Origin: Lysobacteraceae bacterium NML07-0707
Lineage (GTDB): Bacteria; Pseudomonadota; Gammaproteobacteria; Xanthomonadales; Xanthomonadaceae
Length of the DNA stretch: 41,311 nt
Assembly: GCA_002798295.1 (NCBI GenBank)
Contig: NWQT01000002.1
Location: 1 to 41,311 of the forward strand
Direction: 5' to 3'
Shown: positions 15,055 to 24,176 of the stretch, piece after piece
Numbering within the stretch: position 1 is the first letter of the stretch
Layout of the letters: the number at the start of each line of letters is the position of its first letter
The notes under the pieces: model-generated
The model's database searches: none
What the model saw: only the letters and a program-made list of their open reading frames with translations
What the model was told of the DNA's origin: nothing
Made by a program: the position numbers and the translations under genes

Positions 15055-17868
15055 ATGAAGCTGTCCCCCGCCACCCTTGCCCTCGCCATCGCCACGGCAC
15101 TTGTCCTGCCCTATCCGGCACATGCCGAACACGGCCCCGATGCACTTGCCCAGGCATCAGGGCCGGGCATGCTGATTGGACAGGTCAAGGAGGCCAATCA
15201 GGGCCTGTATCTGCAAGGCGCCAGCATCAGCATTGACGGGCGCCAGACCCATACTGATGCCGATGGCGGTTTCCGTATCGCCGGCCTTGCCCCGAGCCGC
15301 CATACCCTGCAAGTCAGCTACATGGGCTACCAGCGCTACAGCAGCGAAGTCATCATCAGCGAACAGGCGGCCACCCGGGTCGAGATCAGCCTGCACAGCA
15401 ATGCCGCCGCTGCCGAGCGGCTGGATCAGGTGGTGGTGCGCGGCCTGCGCGATGCGCAGTCGCTGGCGCTCAATCAGCAGCGCAGCAGCGACAATCTGGT
15501 GAATGTGGTGTCCGCCGACTTGCTCGGGCAATTCCCGGACAACAATATCGCCGAATCCACCCAGCGTATTGCCGGTGTCGCCATCGAGCGCGACCAGGGC
15601 GAGGGTCGCTATGTCAGCGTGCGCGGCGCGCCCAAGGAATTCACCACCGTCACCCTTGATGGCGTACCGCTGGCCAATCCTGACGGGGCAAGCCGTGGCG
15701 TCGAACTGGACACCATCCCCGCCGATGTCATTTCCGCACTGGAAGTGACCAAGGCGCTGACCCCGGACATGGATGGCGATGCCATCGCCGGCAACATCAA
15801 TATCCGTACCCAAAGCGCGCTCGACCGCGACGGCATGACCTTGCGCGCCTCGCTCGCCAGCGGCCGCTTTCAGCTTGGCAGTGGCGACAATCGCCGCGCC
15901 GCGGCCACCTTCGGCCAGCGCTTTGGTGCCGAACGCAATATCGGCGTGCTGGTTTCCGCCTCGCACAGCCGTCAGGAGCGCTTCACCGACAACGTGGAAA
16001 CGCTCTACATGCACGCGGCCGATGGCCGCATCCTGCCCGAAGAAGTACAGATCAAGGACTATCAGGGCGTGCGCACCCGCAATGGCGTTAATGCCCGCTT
16101 CGACTGGCGCATCAATGCCGATCATCAAATCAACCTGAGCGCCTCGCACTCGAAATTCACCGACCACGAGTTCCGCGACAATCTCTACTTCACACTGGAT
16201 CGCCACAGCCGCGATGCCAGCCAGACCACCGGCATCGCACGCACCCATTTCAGCAAGGAGTTGCGCGAGCGCACCTACAACAAATCGATCACCACCCTGA
16301 GCCTTGGCGGCGATCATTGGCTCGGCGAATGGAAGACGCAATGGCAGGCTGCGCGCAGCGTCGCCGAAAAAACCGCCAGCCCGCGCATGCAGTACGTGTT
16401 CCGCTCCGGCATCCGCCCGCAGATGCAGTACGACTACGGCAACCCCGACTTCCCGGTATGGACCCTCCTTGGCCGCAGCGATGCCCCGGCCAGCGGCGTC
16501 AACGTGCCGGAGAGCTGGTTCGACTTCCGCCGCCTCAACAATCGCCGTGAGTTCGGCGAAGAAAAGGAAGCCAGCTTCCGCCTCGACTTCAGTCGCGGCC
16601 ATGCCCTGTGGGGCGGCGATGGCGATATCCGCTTCGGCCTGCGCAGCCGGTTGCGCGAAAAATCCTTCGATGACGAGCGCTACCGCAACGGCGATGCCAA
16701 GGACTTTGCCGCCCTCGGCATCAGCCTCTCGGACATGTTGTGCAGCGAACTGGGCGAATCCAACAACTTCGGCTACTTCCATGCCGGCCGCCGCTTTTGC
16801 CGCGACACCTTCGCCCGGCATGCCGGCGCGCTGATTGCCAGCCCGAACCACAAGCGCATGCTGGCCGAATCCACCACCGGCGACTACCGTGCCAGCGAAG
16901 ACATCCATGCGGCCTATCTGCGCCTTGACCAACGCTGGCAAGCGCTCAGCCTGATTGCCGGCCTGCGCCTTGAGCACACCCGGATTGAAGGCGAGGCAGC
17001 ACACTTCAACCGCACCACCCTGCAATCGAACCCGCAGCAGGCCAGCCATCGTTACACCCACCTGCTGCCCAGCCTGCATTTGCGTTACGCGCTTGGCGAG
17101 GACAGCATCCTGCGCGCTGCCTATTCCACCGGCATCAACCGCCCGGACTTCCGCCACACTGCGCCCTATCGCACCCGCGGCGAGCTGGAAACTTCGCCGA
17201 TCAGCGAAGGCAATCCCGGCATCAAGGCCGCCTATGCGCATAACCTCGACCTGTCGCTGGAGCATTACCTGCAACCATTGGGGCAACTCTCGGCCGCGCT
17301 GTTCTACAAGCGCCTCCGTCACCCGCTGTTCGTCGCCAATTCGCACCAGCAGCTGGCAAGCGGCGAGCGGGTACGCATCACCCGCCCGGAAAACGGCCAG
17401 CACGGTCATGTCCACGGCTTCGAGCTGGCCTGGCAGCAAAGCTTCGACAGCCTGCCCGCCCCGTTCGACGGGCTGGGCGTCTATGCCAATTACACCTGGG
17501 CCAAATCCCGTGCCGAACTGCCCTTCAACCTTGGCAGCACCGAACTGCCCGGCACCTCGCGGCACAACTACAACCTGGCGGTTTCCTATGAAAAACGCGG
17601 CTTCAACGCCCGCCTTTCCTGGAACCATCGCGGCAAGTTCATCCAGGAATTTGACATCCAAAACCCGGCGCTGAATGTCTATTGGGGCGAGCGCTCCAAC
17701 CTCGATCTCAGCGCCAGCTATGCTTTCAACAAACACTTCCGGGTATTTGTCGAAGCCAATAACTTGACCGACACCCGGCAAATCCGCTTCCAGGGCGAGC
17801 GCAGCCGCGTCATGGAAATGGAAGGCTTTGGCCGCAGCTATCTGCTCGGCCTGCGCTACCAATACTGA
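15055..17868 (+). CDS. TonB-dependent outer-membrane receptor
   Basis: 937 residues. Signal peptide MKLSPATLALAIATALVLPY...AHA, then a carboxypeptidase-regulatory-like beta domain (about 40-115, GASISIDGRQTHTDADGGFR). The plug domain follows (about 125-255, with NIAESTQRIAGVAIERDQGE and VSVRGAPKEFTTVTLDG), then a 22-strand-type beta barrel ending in the aromatic YLLGLRYQY expected for outer-membrane insertion. TonB and ExbBD energise import of a bound ligand. The substrate cannot be read from sequence. The divergent exported phosphatase and pyrophosphatase and the shared Pho-box-like sites suggest a phosphorylated compound or phosphate-starvation nutrient. Start ATG 15055 with CGGAG upstream; the longer open frame is not used. 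Confidence 0.93.
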   Translation: MKLSPATLALAIATALVLPYPAHAEHGPDALAQASGPGMLIGQVKEANQGLYLQGASISIDGRQTHTDADGGFRIAGLAPSRHTLQVSYMGYQRYSSEVIISEQAATRVEISLHSNAAAAERLDQVVVRGLRDAQSLALNQQRSSDNLVNVVSADLLGQFPDNNIAESTQRIAGVAIERDQGEGRYVSVRGAPKEFTTVTLDGVPLANPDGASRGVELDTIPADVISALEVTKALTPDMDGDAIAGNINIRTQSALDRDGMTLRASLASGRFQLGSGDNRRAAATFGQRFGAERNIGVLVSASHSRQERFTDNVETLYMHAADGRILPEEVQIKDYQGVRTRNGVNARFDWRINADHQINLSASHSKFTDHEFRDNLYFTLDRHSRDASQTTGIARTHFSKELRERTYNKSITTLSLGGDHWLGEWKTQWQAARSVAEKTASPRMQYVFRSGIRPQMQYDYGNPDFPVWTLLGRSDAPASGVNVPESWFDFRRLNNRREFGEEKEASFRLDFSRGHALWGGDGDIRFGLRSRLREKSFDDERYRNGDAKDFAALGISLSDMLCSELGESNNFGYFHAGRRFCRDTFARHAGALIASPNHKRMLAESTTGDYRASEDIHAAYLRLDQRWQALSLIAGLRLEHTRIEGEAAHFNRTTLQSNPQQASHRYTHLLPSLHLRYALGEDSILRAAYSTGINRPDFRHTAPYRTRGELETSPISEGNPGIKAAYAHNLDLSLEHYLQPLGQLSAALFYKRLRHPLFVANSHQQLASGERVRITRPENGQHGHVHGFELAWQQSFDSLPAPFDGLGVYANYTWAKSRAELPFNLGSTELPGTSRHNYNLAVSYEKRGFNARLSWNHRGKFIQEFDIQNPALNVYWGERSNLDLSASYAFNKHFRVFVEANNLTDTRQIRFQGERSRVMEMEGFGRSYLLGLRYQY

Positions 17869-17883
17869 TCGAACCCCCAAAGC

Positions 17884-17918
17884 AAGGCCGCTTCATCCTG
17901 CGCGCTGAAGCGGCCTTT
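17884..17918 (+). terminator. Terminator after the TonB receptor
   Basis: AAGGCCGCTTCA and TGAAGCGGCCTTT form a 12-bp stem with a 10-base loop and a short T run, 15 bp past the receptor stop. Confidence 0.8.
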
Positions 17919-18010
17919 CAGCTGCCCACGGCTGGCCATGTGGGCAGCGCCAATACGCTTGTTGTACACATCGGTATTCGAAACGCAGCGGGCGCCGGTG
18001 GCGCTCGGAT

Positions 18011-18301
18011 TTATCCGCGGGCTTTGTTCTTGGCGGTTTTTGCCGCTTGTGCGGCTTCGGCGCGTTTGCGGCGGCTTTGTTTGGGATCGGCCAGCAGTGC
18101 GCGCAGCAGCTCCAGACGGTCGCCCTCGTGCAGCACGGTGGTTTCAGTCACGCGCTTGCCAAATACCGCCATCCCGGCCAGTGGGAAATCACGGGCCAGA
18201 GTCGATGCCGCCAGCGCATCGGCCACGGTGGCGCCGTCCGCAAGCGTCAGCGTCTGGCTTTGCACACGCTCTGGCCATACTGCGAGCATTTCAATCTTCA
18301 T
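18011..18301 (-). CDS. rnfH: RnfH-family protein
   Basis: 96 residues of the RnfH (UPF0125, RatB) family, a small ubiquitin-like beta-grasp protein. It opens MKIEMLAVWPERVQSQTLTL and contains LAGMAVFGKRVTETTVLHEGDRLELLRAL in the expected positions, with a Lys/Arg-rich tail. Its biochemical role is unsettled. The ATG overlaps the ratA stop (ATGA), and the ratA-rnfH pair opposite smpB is a very conserved gammaproteobacterial arrangement. Confidence 0.9.
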   Translation of the reverse strand: MKIEMLAVWPERVQSQTLTLADGATVADALAASTLARDFPLAGMAVFGKRVTETTVLHEGDRLELLRALLADPKQSRRKRAEAAQAAKTAKNKARG

Positions 18302-18729
18302 GCGGCGGTCGTGGCAGCGCGCACGAAATCATCCACCATGCGGTCGGCCAGTCCTTTCATGCCCAGCTTCAGTGCCGGCCCCAGCAGGCTGGAGGCAGGC
18401 TCGAATTCCAGCAGCAGCGAAACTTTGCAGGCATCGGCAGCGAGCGCTTTGAACTCCCAGCGCCCATGCAGGGATTTGAACGGCCCATCGGCCAGCTGCA
18501 TGTCCATCCACTGCCCCGGCTGCATGCGGTTCTCGGTCATGAACCAGGTTTTGAATCCTGCCAGGCCAATATCCAGCCGGGCTTTCATGCGGTTTTCTTC
18601 GCGCTCCAGCACCTGCGCGGCCTGGCACCAGCCAAAACGGCGCGGGTAGGCCTCGACATCCACCACCAGTGCATACATCGCTTCGGCCGGGCGTTTGACC
18701 AGGGCGCTGCGCTCAATCCGGTTTGCCAC
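18298..18729 (-). CDS. ratA: RatA-type START/SRPBCC-domain protein
   Basis: 143 residues of the polyketide-cyclase/START-like fold. It contains MYALVVDVEAYPRRFGWCQA, GFKTWFMTENRMQPGQWMDM and the closing LADRMVDDFVRAA helix. RatA has been described as a toxin blocking 70S ribosome association in E. coli and also as a CoQ10-like lipid-binding protein (Coq10 family), so its role is disputed. GTG at 18729 gives MANRIERSALV, matching family N-termini, with GAGGAT upstream; the much longer frame overlaps smpB and is not real. Confidence 0.9.
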   Translation of the reverse strand: MANRIERSALVKRPAEAMYALVVDVEAYPRRFGWCQAAQVLEREENRMKARLDIGLAGFKTWFMTENRMQPGQWMDMQLADGPFKSLHGRWEFKALAADACKVSLLLEFEPASSLLGPALKLGMKGLADRMVDDFVRAATTAA

Positions 18730-18777
18730 ACCAACATCCTCACTGCAATTTCCCGACTCATCGGCGACAATGCCGCC

Positions 18778-19281
18778 ATGAGCAAGAATCAAAAAAACAA
18801 GGGCGCAAAGGATACGGCAAAGAACCCGACCATCGCGCTCAACAAGCGCGCCAAACATGAATATCACCTGGAACAGCGTTTTGAGGCCGGGCTTGCGCTG
18901 CAAGGCTGGGAGCTGAAGGCAATCCGCGCAGGACGCGCCAATATCGGCGAGAGCTATGCGCTCATCAAAGATGGCGAGATGTTTTTGTTTGGCGCACAAA
19001 TCACCCCGCTGATTCAGGCCTCCACCCATATCCGTGCCGATGAGCGCCGCAACCGCAAGCTGCTGCTGCACCGGCGCGAAATCGACAACCTGATTGGCCG
19101 GGTACAGCGCGATGGCTACACCATCATCCCCACCGCGCTGTACTGGAAAGGCAACAAGGTGAAGGCGGAAATCGCCCTGGCCAAGGGCAAGCAGGCGCAT
19201 GACAAGCGCGCTGCCAGCAAGGAGCGCGACTGGAACCGGGAAAAACAGCAGCTGATGCGTGCGCACAACAAGTACGCTTGA
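18778..19281 (+). CDS. smpB: tmRNA-binding protein SmpB
   Basis: SmpB delivers tmRNA to stalled ribosomes for rescue. 167 residues, typical, with a Lys-rich start and then NKRAKHEYHLEQRFEAGLAL, QGWELKAIRAGRANIGESYA, RNRKLLLHRREIDNLIGRV and the basic C-terminal helix KRAASKERDWNREKQQLMRA that enters the mRNA channel. ATG 18778 is the only sensible start. The tmRNA gene itself is not in this window. Confidence 0.97.
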   Translation: MSKNQKNKGAKDTAKNPTIALNKRAKHEYHLEQRFEAGLALQGWELKAIRAGRANIGESYALIKDGEMFLFGAQITPLIQASTHIRADERRNRKLLLHRREIDNLIGRVQRDGYTIIPTALYWKGNKVKAEIALAKGKQAHDKRAASKERDWNREKQQLMRAHNKYA

Positions 19282-19356
19282 TGGCCTGAACCGGTATTCA
19301 GCCTCCGCTATCCATCCGGCTATGCTGCCGGACTGACCACTCTGCCCTTGACCCGC

Positions 19357-20712
19357 ATGTCCCGTCCCCTGTTTACCCTAGGTTTTGCCCTGCTGATTGC
19401 CTGCTCGCCCGCCGCCCGCGCGCTACAGCCAGGCAAACTCGATGCCAGGCTGGCCGTTGAAACCTTCGATGCCGCCTGGCGGCTGGTGGATGAAAGCCCG
19501 TATGCAGTGCGCGCGCGCGGCATCGACTGGGATGCGGTTGCCCGACGCCATCGCCCCGCTGCCGCCCGCGCCCGCAATAAAGGCGAGCTGCGGCAAAGCA
19601 TTCAGGCGATGCTGGATGAAATCGGTGAATCCCACTTCAACCTGATTCCCGCCGATGCCGTGGATATTGCCCATAGTGGCAAGCTTGAGCCGGTATTGAG
19701 CGGCTTCCGCGATAGTGGGCTGGTCGCAGGCATGGTGGAAGGCGAGCTTGCAGTGCTGCAGGTGGCGCCCGGCTCGCCCGCAGCCGCCCAGGGCATCCAG
19801 CCCGGCTGGCGGATTGAGCGCATCAATGGCCGCGCGATGGCGCACGCACTGGCGGCAATCGCCGAGCTTGAGCCCAAGGCAAGGCGCACGGCACAGATGT
19901 ATTTCGAGTCGGCCATTGCCAGCCAGCTGGAAACCAGCGCGCAGGCGCGCAAACTCAAGCTGGAATTGCGCGATGCACAAAACCGCACGCAAATACGCGA
20001 AGTGGTGCCTGCGCCCGCAGCGGGCGAGCGGGTCAATATCCCGCTGCTGCCGCCTGCCCTGTTCCATCTGCATCAGCAGCGTCTTGCGCTGGCCGATGGC
20101 AGTTGTCTGGGGCTTATCCGCTTCAATCTCTGGGCACCGGCACTCAATCAGGCCTTCCCCAAGGCATTGGCCGAAGTACGCGATTGCAAGGCCATCGCCA
20201 TCGACCTGCGCGGCAATCCCGGCGGGGTGATTGGCACGGCGATGGGGGTGGGCGGCTATCTGGTGAACGAACCCACCCCACTTGGCTACTTCAGTGCCGG
20301 TGGCGCCAGCGCACGCCTGCCCGCACTGCCGCGCCGGGTCAGCGATGATGGCAAGCCGCTCACGCCTTACAGCGGCAAACTTGCCATCTTGCTGGATGGG
20401 CGCTCGGCCAGCACTTCGGAAGTCTTTGCCTCAGGGCTGCAACAAGCCGGGCGCGCCACCATCATCGGCACGCCCTCGGCCGGCATGGCCTTGCCATCAT
20501 TAATGAACACCCTGCCCAATGGCGACCGCCTGCTGTATGCCGTGGCTGACCTGACCGCCCCCAATGGCCAACGCCTGGAAGGTATCGGCATTACCCCGGA
20601 CATCTTTGCGCCCAACACTTTTGAAACATTGCATGCCGGGCAGGACGCTACACTTCGCGCCTTGCAGCAATGGCTGCAAGCCGACACCGCGCCCACCCAG
20701 GAGACTCCATGA
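19357..20712 (+). CDS. Exported S41-family protease-like protein
   Basis: 451 residues. Signal region MSRPLFTLGFALLIACSPAARA could be a lipoprotein signal (LIAC) or an ordinary one cleaved after ARA. A PDZ domain (about 110-165, LQVAPGSPAAAQGIQPGWRI) is followed by the S41 protease core with IAIDLRGNPGGVIG and GRSASTSEVFASGLQQAGRA. The serine motif is present, but where C-terminal processing proteases have the lysine (TxGKG), this one reads TPSAGMALPS. It may therefore belong to the tricorn/IRBP-like branch with a different dyad, or be weakly active. It overlaps the next gene by ATGA, implying co-translation with the LolA-like protein. Confidence 0.88.
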   Translation: MSRPLFTLGFALLIACSPAARALQPGKLDARLAVETFDAAWRLVDESPYAVRARGIDWDAVARRHRPAAARARNKGELRQSIQAMLDEIGESHFNLIPADAVDIAHSGKLEPVLSGFRDSGLVAGMVEGELAVLQVAPGSPAAAQGIQPGWRIERINGRAMAHALAAIAELEPKARRTAQMYFESAIASQLETSAQARKLKLELRDAQNRTQIREVVPAPAAGERVNIPLLPPALFHLHQQRLALADGSCLGLIRFNLWAPALNQAFPKALAEVRDCKAIAIDLRGNPGGVIGTAMGVGGYLVNEPTPLGYFSAGGASARLPALPRRVSDDGKPLTPYSGKLAILLDGRSASTSEVFASGLQQAGRATIIGTPSAGMALPSLMNTLPNGDRLLYAVADLTAPNGQRLEGIGITPDIFAPNTFETLHAGQDATLRALQQWLQADTAPTQETP

Positions 20713-21548
20713 TGAAAACCCGCCCGTTGCGCCCTGCCCTGCTTGCGCTGGCCGTTTTGATGGCCGTGCCATTGATGGTGAACACACCGGCAGCCCGTGC
20801 CGATAGCACCACCCGACCCGATCCGCGCGTCTTGGTGGATCGCCATATCCAGGCTTTGGGCGGCATGGACAATATCCAGAAAAGCCAGACCGGCACCCTG
20901 ACCGGCAGCTTTTCCATTCCCGCTGCCGGGATCCATGCGCCGATGACGGTGGCGTTCAGCGGCCATGAAAAAATCATCAGCAAAGTCGAGCTGCCCGGTG
21001 TCGGTGCCATCCAGTCCGGCATCATGGGGGGAACCGTATGGATGATGGATCCGTTCCAGGGGCCGCGGCTTCTGGAAGGCAGCGAGCGCGCCCAGCAGCT
21101 GGAAAGCTATCATCCCGATGCCATCCGCCGCCTGCCAAGCTTCGTGGATGCGATGACCACCGTCGGCATGGCCGAATACAACGGCAAACGCTGCAATAAA
21201 GTGAATATCCAATGGAAGTCCGGCCGCGAAAGCTGGGACTGCTATGGCGTCGATGATGGCCTGCTGCTTGCCAGCGGCGGCAAAACCAGCTCACCGATGG
21301 GCGAGATCGAAGTCACCACCGTCATCAAGCAATATGGCGACCTGGCCGGACATAAAATGCCGGTGCATTCTGAAATGCAGATGATGGGGCAGACCCAGGT
21401 GCTGAAGTTCACCGGCTTTGACACCACCCCGCCCGGCGATGAAGTCTTTGCCCTGCCGCCTGCGATCCAGGGGCTGTTGCAGCATGCTGGCAGCAAATCC
21501 GCAGAAACAGGCAACAGCGATAGCGACAAATCCAAACCCAGTTCCTGA
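20709..21548 (+). CDS. Exported LolA/LolB-fold-like protein
   Basis: 279 residues with a signal peptide (MMKTRPLRPALLALAVLMAV ... ARA). RHIQALGGMDNIQKSQTGTLTGSF and later VSF/VAFSG-type strands and GEIEVTTVIKQYGDLAGHKMP resemble the half-barrel of outer-membrane lipoprotein-sorting-like proteins. Such proteins are often paired with exported proteases; the exact role is unknown. Start at 20709 overlaps the protease stop. The Ser/Lys-rich tail after about 260 looks disordered. Confidence 0.8.
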   Translation: MMKTRPLRPALLALAVLMAVPLMVNTPAARADSTTRPDPRVLVDRHIQALGGMDNIQKSQTGTLTGSFSIPAAGIHAPMTVAFSGHEKIISKVELPGVGAIQSGIMGGTVWMMDPFQGPRLLEGSERAQQLESYHPDAIRRLPSFVDAMTTVGMAEYNGKRCNKVNIQWKSGRESWDCYGVDDGLLLASGGKTSSPMGEIEVTTVIKQYGDLAGHKMPVHSEMQMMGQTQVLKFTGFDTTPPGDEVFALPPAIQGLLQHAGSKSAETGNSDSDKSKPSS

Positions 21549-21568
21549 TGGAGCTATTGATTGAAAGA

Positions 21569-21601
21569 AAAACGGCTGCCAATGACATTGGCAGCCGTTT
21601 T
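21569..21601. terminator. Bidirectional terminator
   Basis: AAAACGGCTGCCAATG and CATTGGCAGCCGTTTT form a perfect 16-bp stem around one base. A and T runs on both sides let it serve the two convergent transcription units that meet here. Confidence 0.9.
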
Positions 21602-21612
21602 CGCTGTAGCAA

Positions 21613-22830
21613 TCAACGCCGCTCTCGGCTCACCACAACGCCGTCAATCACCACGCCGGTGACATGGCTGGTGTATTCCAGCGGATCACCATCAAATAGC
21701 ACCACATCACCATCCTTGCCCACTTCCAGCGAACCCACACGCTGTTCCATGCCGATAATGCGCGCCGCATCGATGGTGATGCTGGCAAGCGCTGCCTCTT
21801 GTGGCAAACCATGTGCAGCGGCAATCGCCGCCTCCCACAACACTACGCGGGTTTTCGGCACATAGGCCTCATAGCCCGACTGCAGCGCAAAGCGAATCCC
21901 GGCCTGATGCAGTTGAGCCGCCGTGGTGAAGCTGGCATTTTCCAGCTCGCCATGCTGCCTTGCCATCGGCGGATGCAGGATGACAGGCACATCGGCCTGC
22001 TTGATGGCCTCCAGCAGCAGATAACTCTCGGCAGCGCCATCGAGAATCAGGTCGATATTGAACTCCTGCTTGAGCCGCAGTGCGCTCATGATGTCCTGTG
22101 CCTTCCATGCCGTCACCATCAGCGGCATCTGTCGTGCCAGCACCGCACGCATCGCCTGCATATCCAGCTCGCTGGCATCGGCCGGGTCTTTTTCCTTGTT
22201 GCCCTTACCCGCATCGTCCTGGGCGCGCGCCTTCAAAAGCAGGCTGCGCAACATCGCCATCTGCTTGGCACGGGTTCCCGGTGATTTGCCGCGCTCAGCC
22301 AGTGCACCCGGTCCCAGCTCGGCTGCCAGCATTGCCTGCGGCTTGATCAGTGCCGCCTCCACGGTATTGCCACGGGTCTTGACCACCATAGTCTGCCCGG
22401 ACAGCAGGCTACCTGGCCCATGGCCGGTATGCAGGGTGGTCACACCCAGCTCGCGCAGCCATTGCACCAAGGTTTCGCGCGGATTGTAGGCATCCATAGC
22501 ACGCAGTTGCGGCTGCAACGGGCTGCTGGTTTCCAGCTGATCCTGGTCATGCGGCTGATTCATATAACCGGCAAGGCCAACCACGCTGCGCGCGTCCACC
22601 AGACCTGGCGTGGCAACCTTGGCCTGCAACACTTCAACGCCTTGCGGAATGCGCACCTGCTGCGCCGAACCCATCGCAGTGATCTTGCCAGCCTGGATCA
22701 AGACCACACCATCATCAATGGCCGCGCCGTGCATGGTATGCAGCTTTTCTGCGCGTATGGCCAAATCCTGTGCACACGCCTGCCCGCAGAACAGTAGCCC
22801 GGCAACCAAAAATAAGATTCGGGTATTCAT
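21613..22830 (-). CDS. Exported amidohydrolase-fold protein lacking metal ligands
   Basis: 405 residues with a signal peptide (MNTRILFLVAGLLFCGQACA). The overall pattern is that of exported imidazolonepropionase-like amidohydrolases: composite beta sandwich, PGLVD, GVTTLHTGHGPGSLLSGQ, and the closing RVGSLEVGKDGDVVLFDGDPL. But HxH has become R81-S-V83 (DARSVVG), the next histidines are TAW (240-242), the following one is D264 in LDGAAES, and the final H-T-D is QSG. All metal positions visible in the adjacent paralogue are lost. It is probably a structural or regulatory partner rather than a hydrolase. ATGA overlap with the active paralogue implies equal synthesis. Confidence 0.88.
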   Translation of the reverse strand: MNTRILFLVAGLLFCGQACAQDLAIRAEKLHTMHGAAIDDGVVLIQAGKITAMGSAQQVRIPQGVEVLQAKVATPGLVDARSVVGLAGYMNQPHDQDQLETSSPLQPQLRAMDAYNPRETLVQWLRELGVTTLHTGHGPGSLLSGQTMVVKTRGNTVEAALIKPQAMLAAELGPGALAERGKSPGTRAKQMAMLRSLLLKARAQDDAGKGNKEKDPADASELDMQAMRAVLARQMPLMVTAWKAQDIMSALRLKQEFNIDLILDGAAESYLLLEAIKQADVPVILHPPMARQHGELENASFTTAAQLHQAGIRFALQSGYEAYVPKTRVVLWEAAIAAAHGLPQEAALASITIDAARIIGMEQRVGSLEVGKDGDVVLFDGDPLEYTSHVTGVVIDGVVVSRERR

Positions 22831-24113
22831 TCTCCACCCTCCATCATGATCACGTCATTGGCCACCTTGTCATGCCCGCCCCCCCAGCCACCTTCGGCCA
22901 GCAGCACATCGGCAGGTCGCTTGCGATCAAACAGCAGCTGCCCTTCCACCCAGGTTTGCTGCACCTTGCTGTAGACGCTCAGCGGGTCACCATCGAGCAC
23001 CAGCAGATCCGCATCCTTGCCCACTTCCAACGAACCGATGCGTTGCTCCAAATCCAGCATCCGCGCAGCATTCAAGGTGAGCGCCCGCAAAGCACCTTCA
23101 CGCGACATGCCATTGCGCACAGCCAGTGCCGCCGAGCGCAACAGCAGGCGCGAATCGGTAATCGGATCATCGGTATGAAAGGCTGTCAAAATACCGTGGC
23201 GCTCCAAAATCGCCCCGCTTTGCATGGAGAAATTCATCACCTCCAGCTTGCCGCCGGGCGAGTCGAGCACGATCGCTGATACCGGCACCCCCGCAGCGGC
23301 GATTTCTTCGGCCACCAGATAGGCATCGGTGCCATGCTGGATCACTACCCGCAGCTTGAATTCACGCGCCAGGCGCAGCACGGTAATGATGTCGTCGTGA
23401 CGATGGCTGTGGAAATGCACCACCCGCCTGCCTTGCAGGATATCGCATAGCCCCTCTTTGCCAAGGTCGCGCACCTTGGGCGGCTTGCTGCAGTATTCCT
23501 GCCCGGCCAGCAGGGCCGAGCGCAGCATCGCTGCGGATTTGCCGCGCGTACCGGGAAAACCCGGATCGCCACGCATCGGATTGGTGCCATTGGCCATCTT
23601 GATGCCGCCGGCGATACTGTCATCTGGCAGGCGAATGCTCAGATCTTCGATGGTGTTGGCATGGCGCAGTTTCAGATACAGGGTTTGCCCGGACAAAAGA
23701 TGCCCGGAGCCCGGCATCACATTGGCGGTCGTCACGCCACCGGCACGCGCCTTGCCGATACCTGCATGACGGACATTGATCGAATCTAGCGCACGCACAT
23801 CCGGCTGAATCGCCGCACTGCCATCGGCGCCGGCCACTTGGCCGATATGCGAATGGGTATCCACCAGGCCGGGCATGATTACTGCGCCAGCCATATCCCG
23901 GCGCTCGGCGTTGGCCGGAATGGCGATATCACGGCCGATGGCGCGGATCTTTCCATCCTGTATCAACAAACTGCCAGCTTCGATCGGTGCACTGCTGATC
24001 GGTAGCAACCGCGCATTGACAAAGGCCAGTGGCCGCTGCTGTGCGCTGACCGGCAAGCCCAGCAGCAGCAGGCAGACTGTACTGATCCGGCCAAACCATT
24101 TGAATGACGACAT
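22827..24113 (-). CDS. Exported metal-dependent amidohydrolase
   Basis: 428 residues. Signal peptide MSSFKWFGRISTVCLLLLGL...SA, then the amidohydrolase barrel with intact ligands: VDTHSHIG (H87, H89), VVHFHSHRHDD (H233, H235), VIQHGTD (H260) and AFHTDDP (H313, D315). Relatives include exported Xaa-Pro or aryl dipeptidases and imidazolonepropionase-like enzymes; the substrate here is not defined. The C-terminus carries a Gly-rich tail GGWGGGHDK. Start ATG 24113 has GGGGGGAAA upstream. The neighbouring M14 and S9 peptidases favour a role in peptide or modified amino acid breakdown. Confidence 0.9.
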   Translation of the reverse strand: MSSFKWFGRISTVCLLLLGLPVSAQQRPLAFVNARLLPISSAPIEAGSLLIQDGKIRAIGRDIAIPANAERRDMAGAVIMPGLVDTHSHIGQVAGADGSAAIQPDVRALDSINVRHAGIGKARAGGVTTANVMPGSGHLLSGQTLYLKLRHANTIEDLSIRLPDDSIAGGIKMANGTNPMRGDPGFPGTRGKSAAMLRSALLAGQEYCSKPPKVRDLGKEGLCDILQGRRVVHFHSHRHDDIITVLRLAREFKLRVVIQHGTDAYLVAEEIAAAGVPVSAIVLDSPGGKLEVMNFSMQSGAILERHGILTAFHTDDPITDSRLLLRSAALAVRNGMSREGALRALTLNAARMLDLEQRIGSLEVGKDADLLVLDGDPLSVYSKVQQTWVEGQLLFDRKRPADVLLAEGGWGGGHDKVANDVIMMEGGE

Positions 24114-24176
24114 ATCATTTCCCCCCAAAAATACGACTTATCAATGCTACGGCTCCAGCGCCCGAACCTGGGGACT

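Noticed and set aside
15157-17880. 907-residue frame opposite the TonB receptor
   Set aside because: Shadow frame caused by high GC; Ala/Gly/Val-rich with no domain, while the plus strand encodes a clear receptor.
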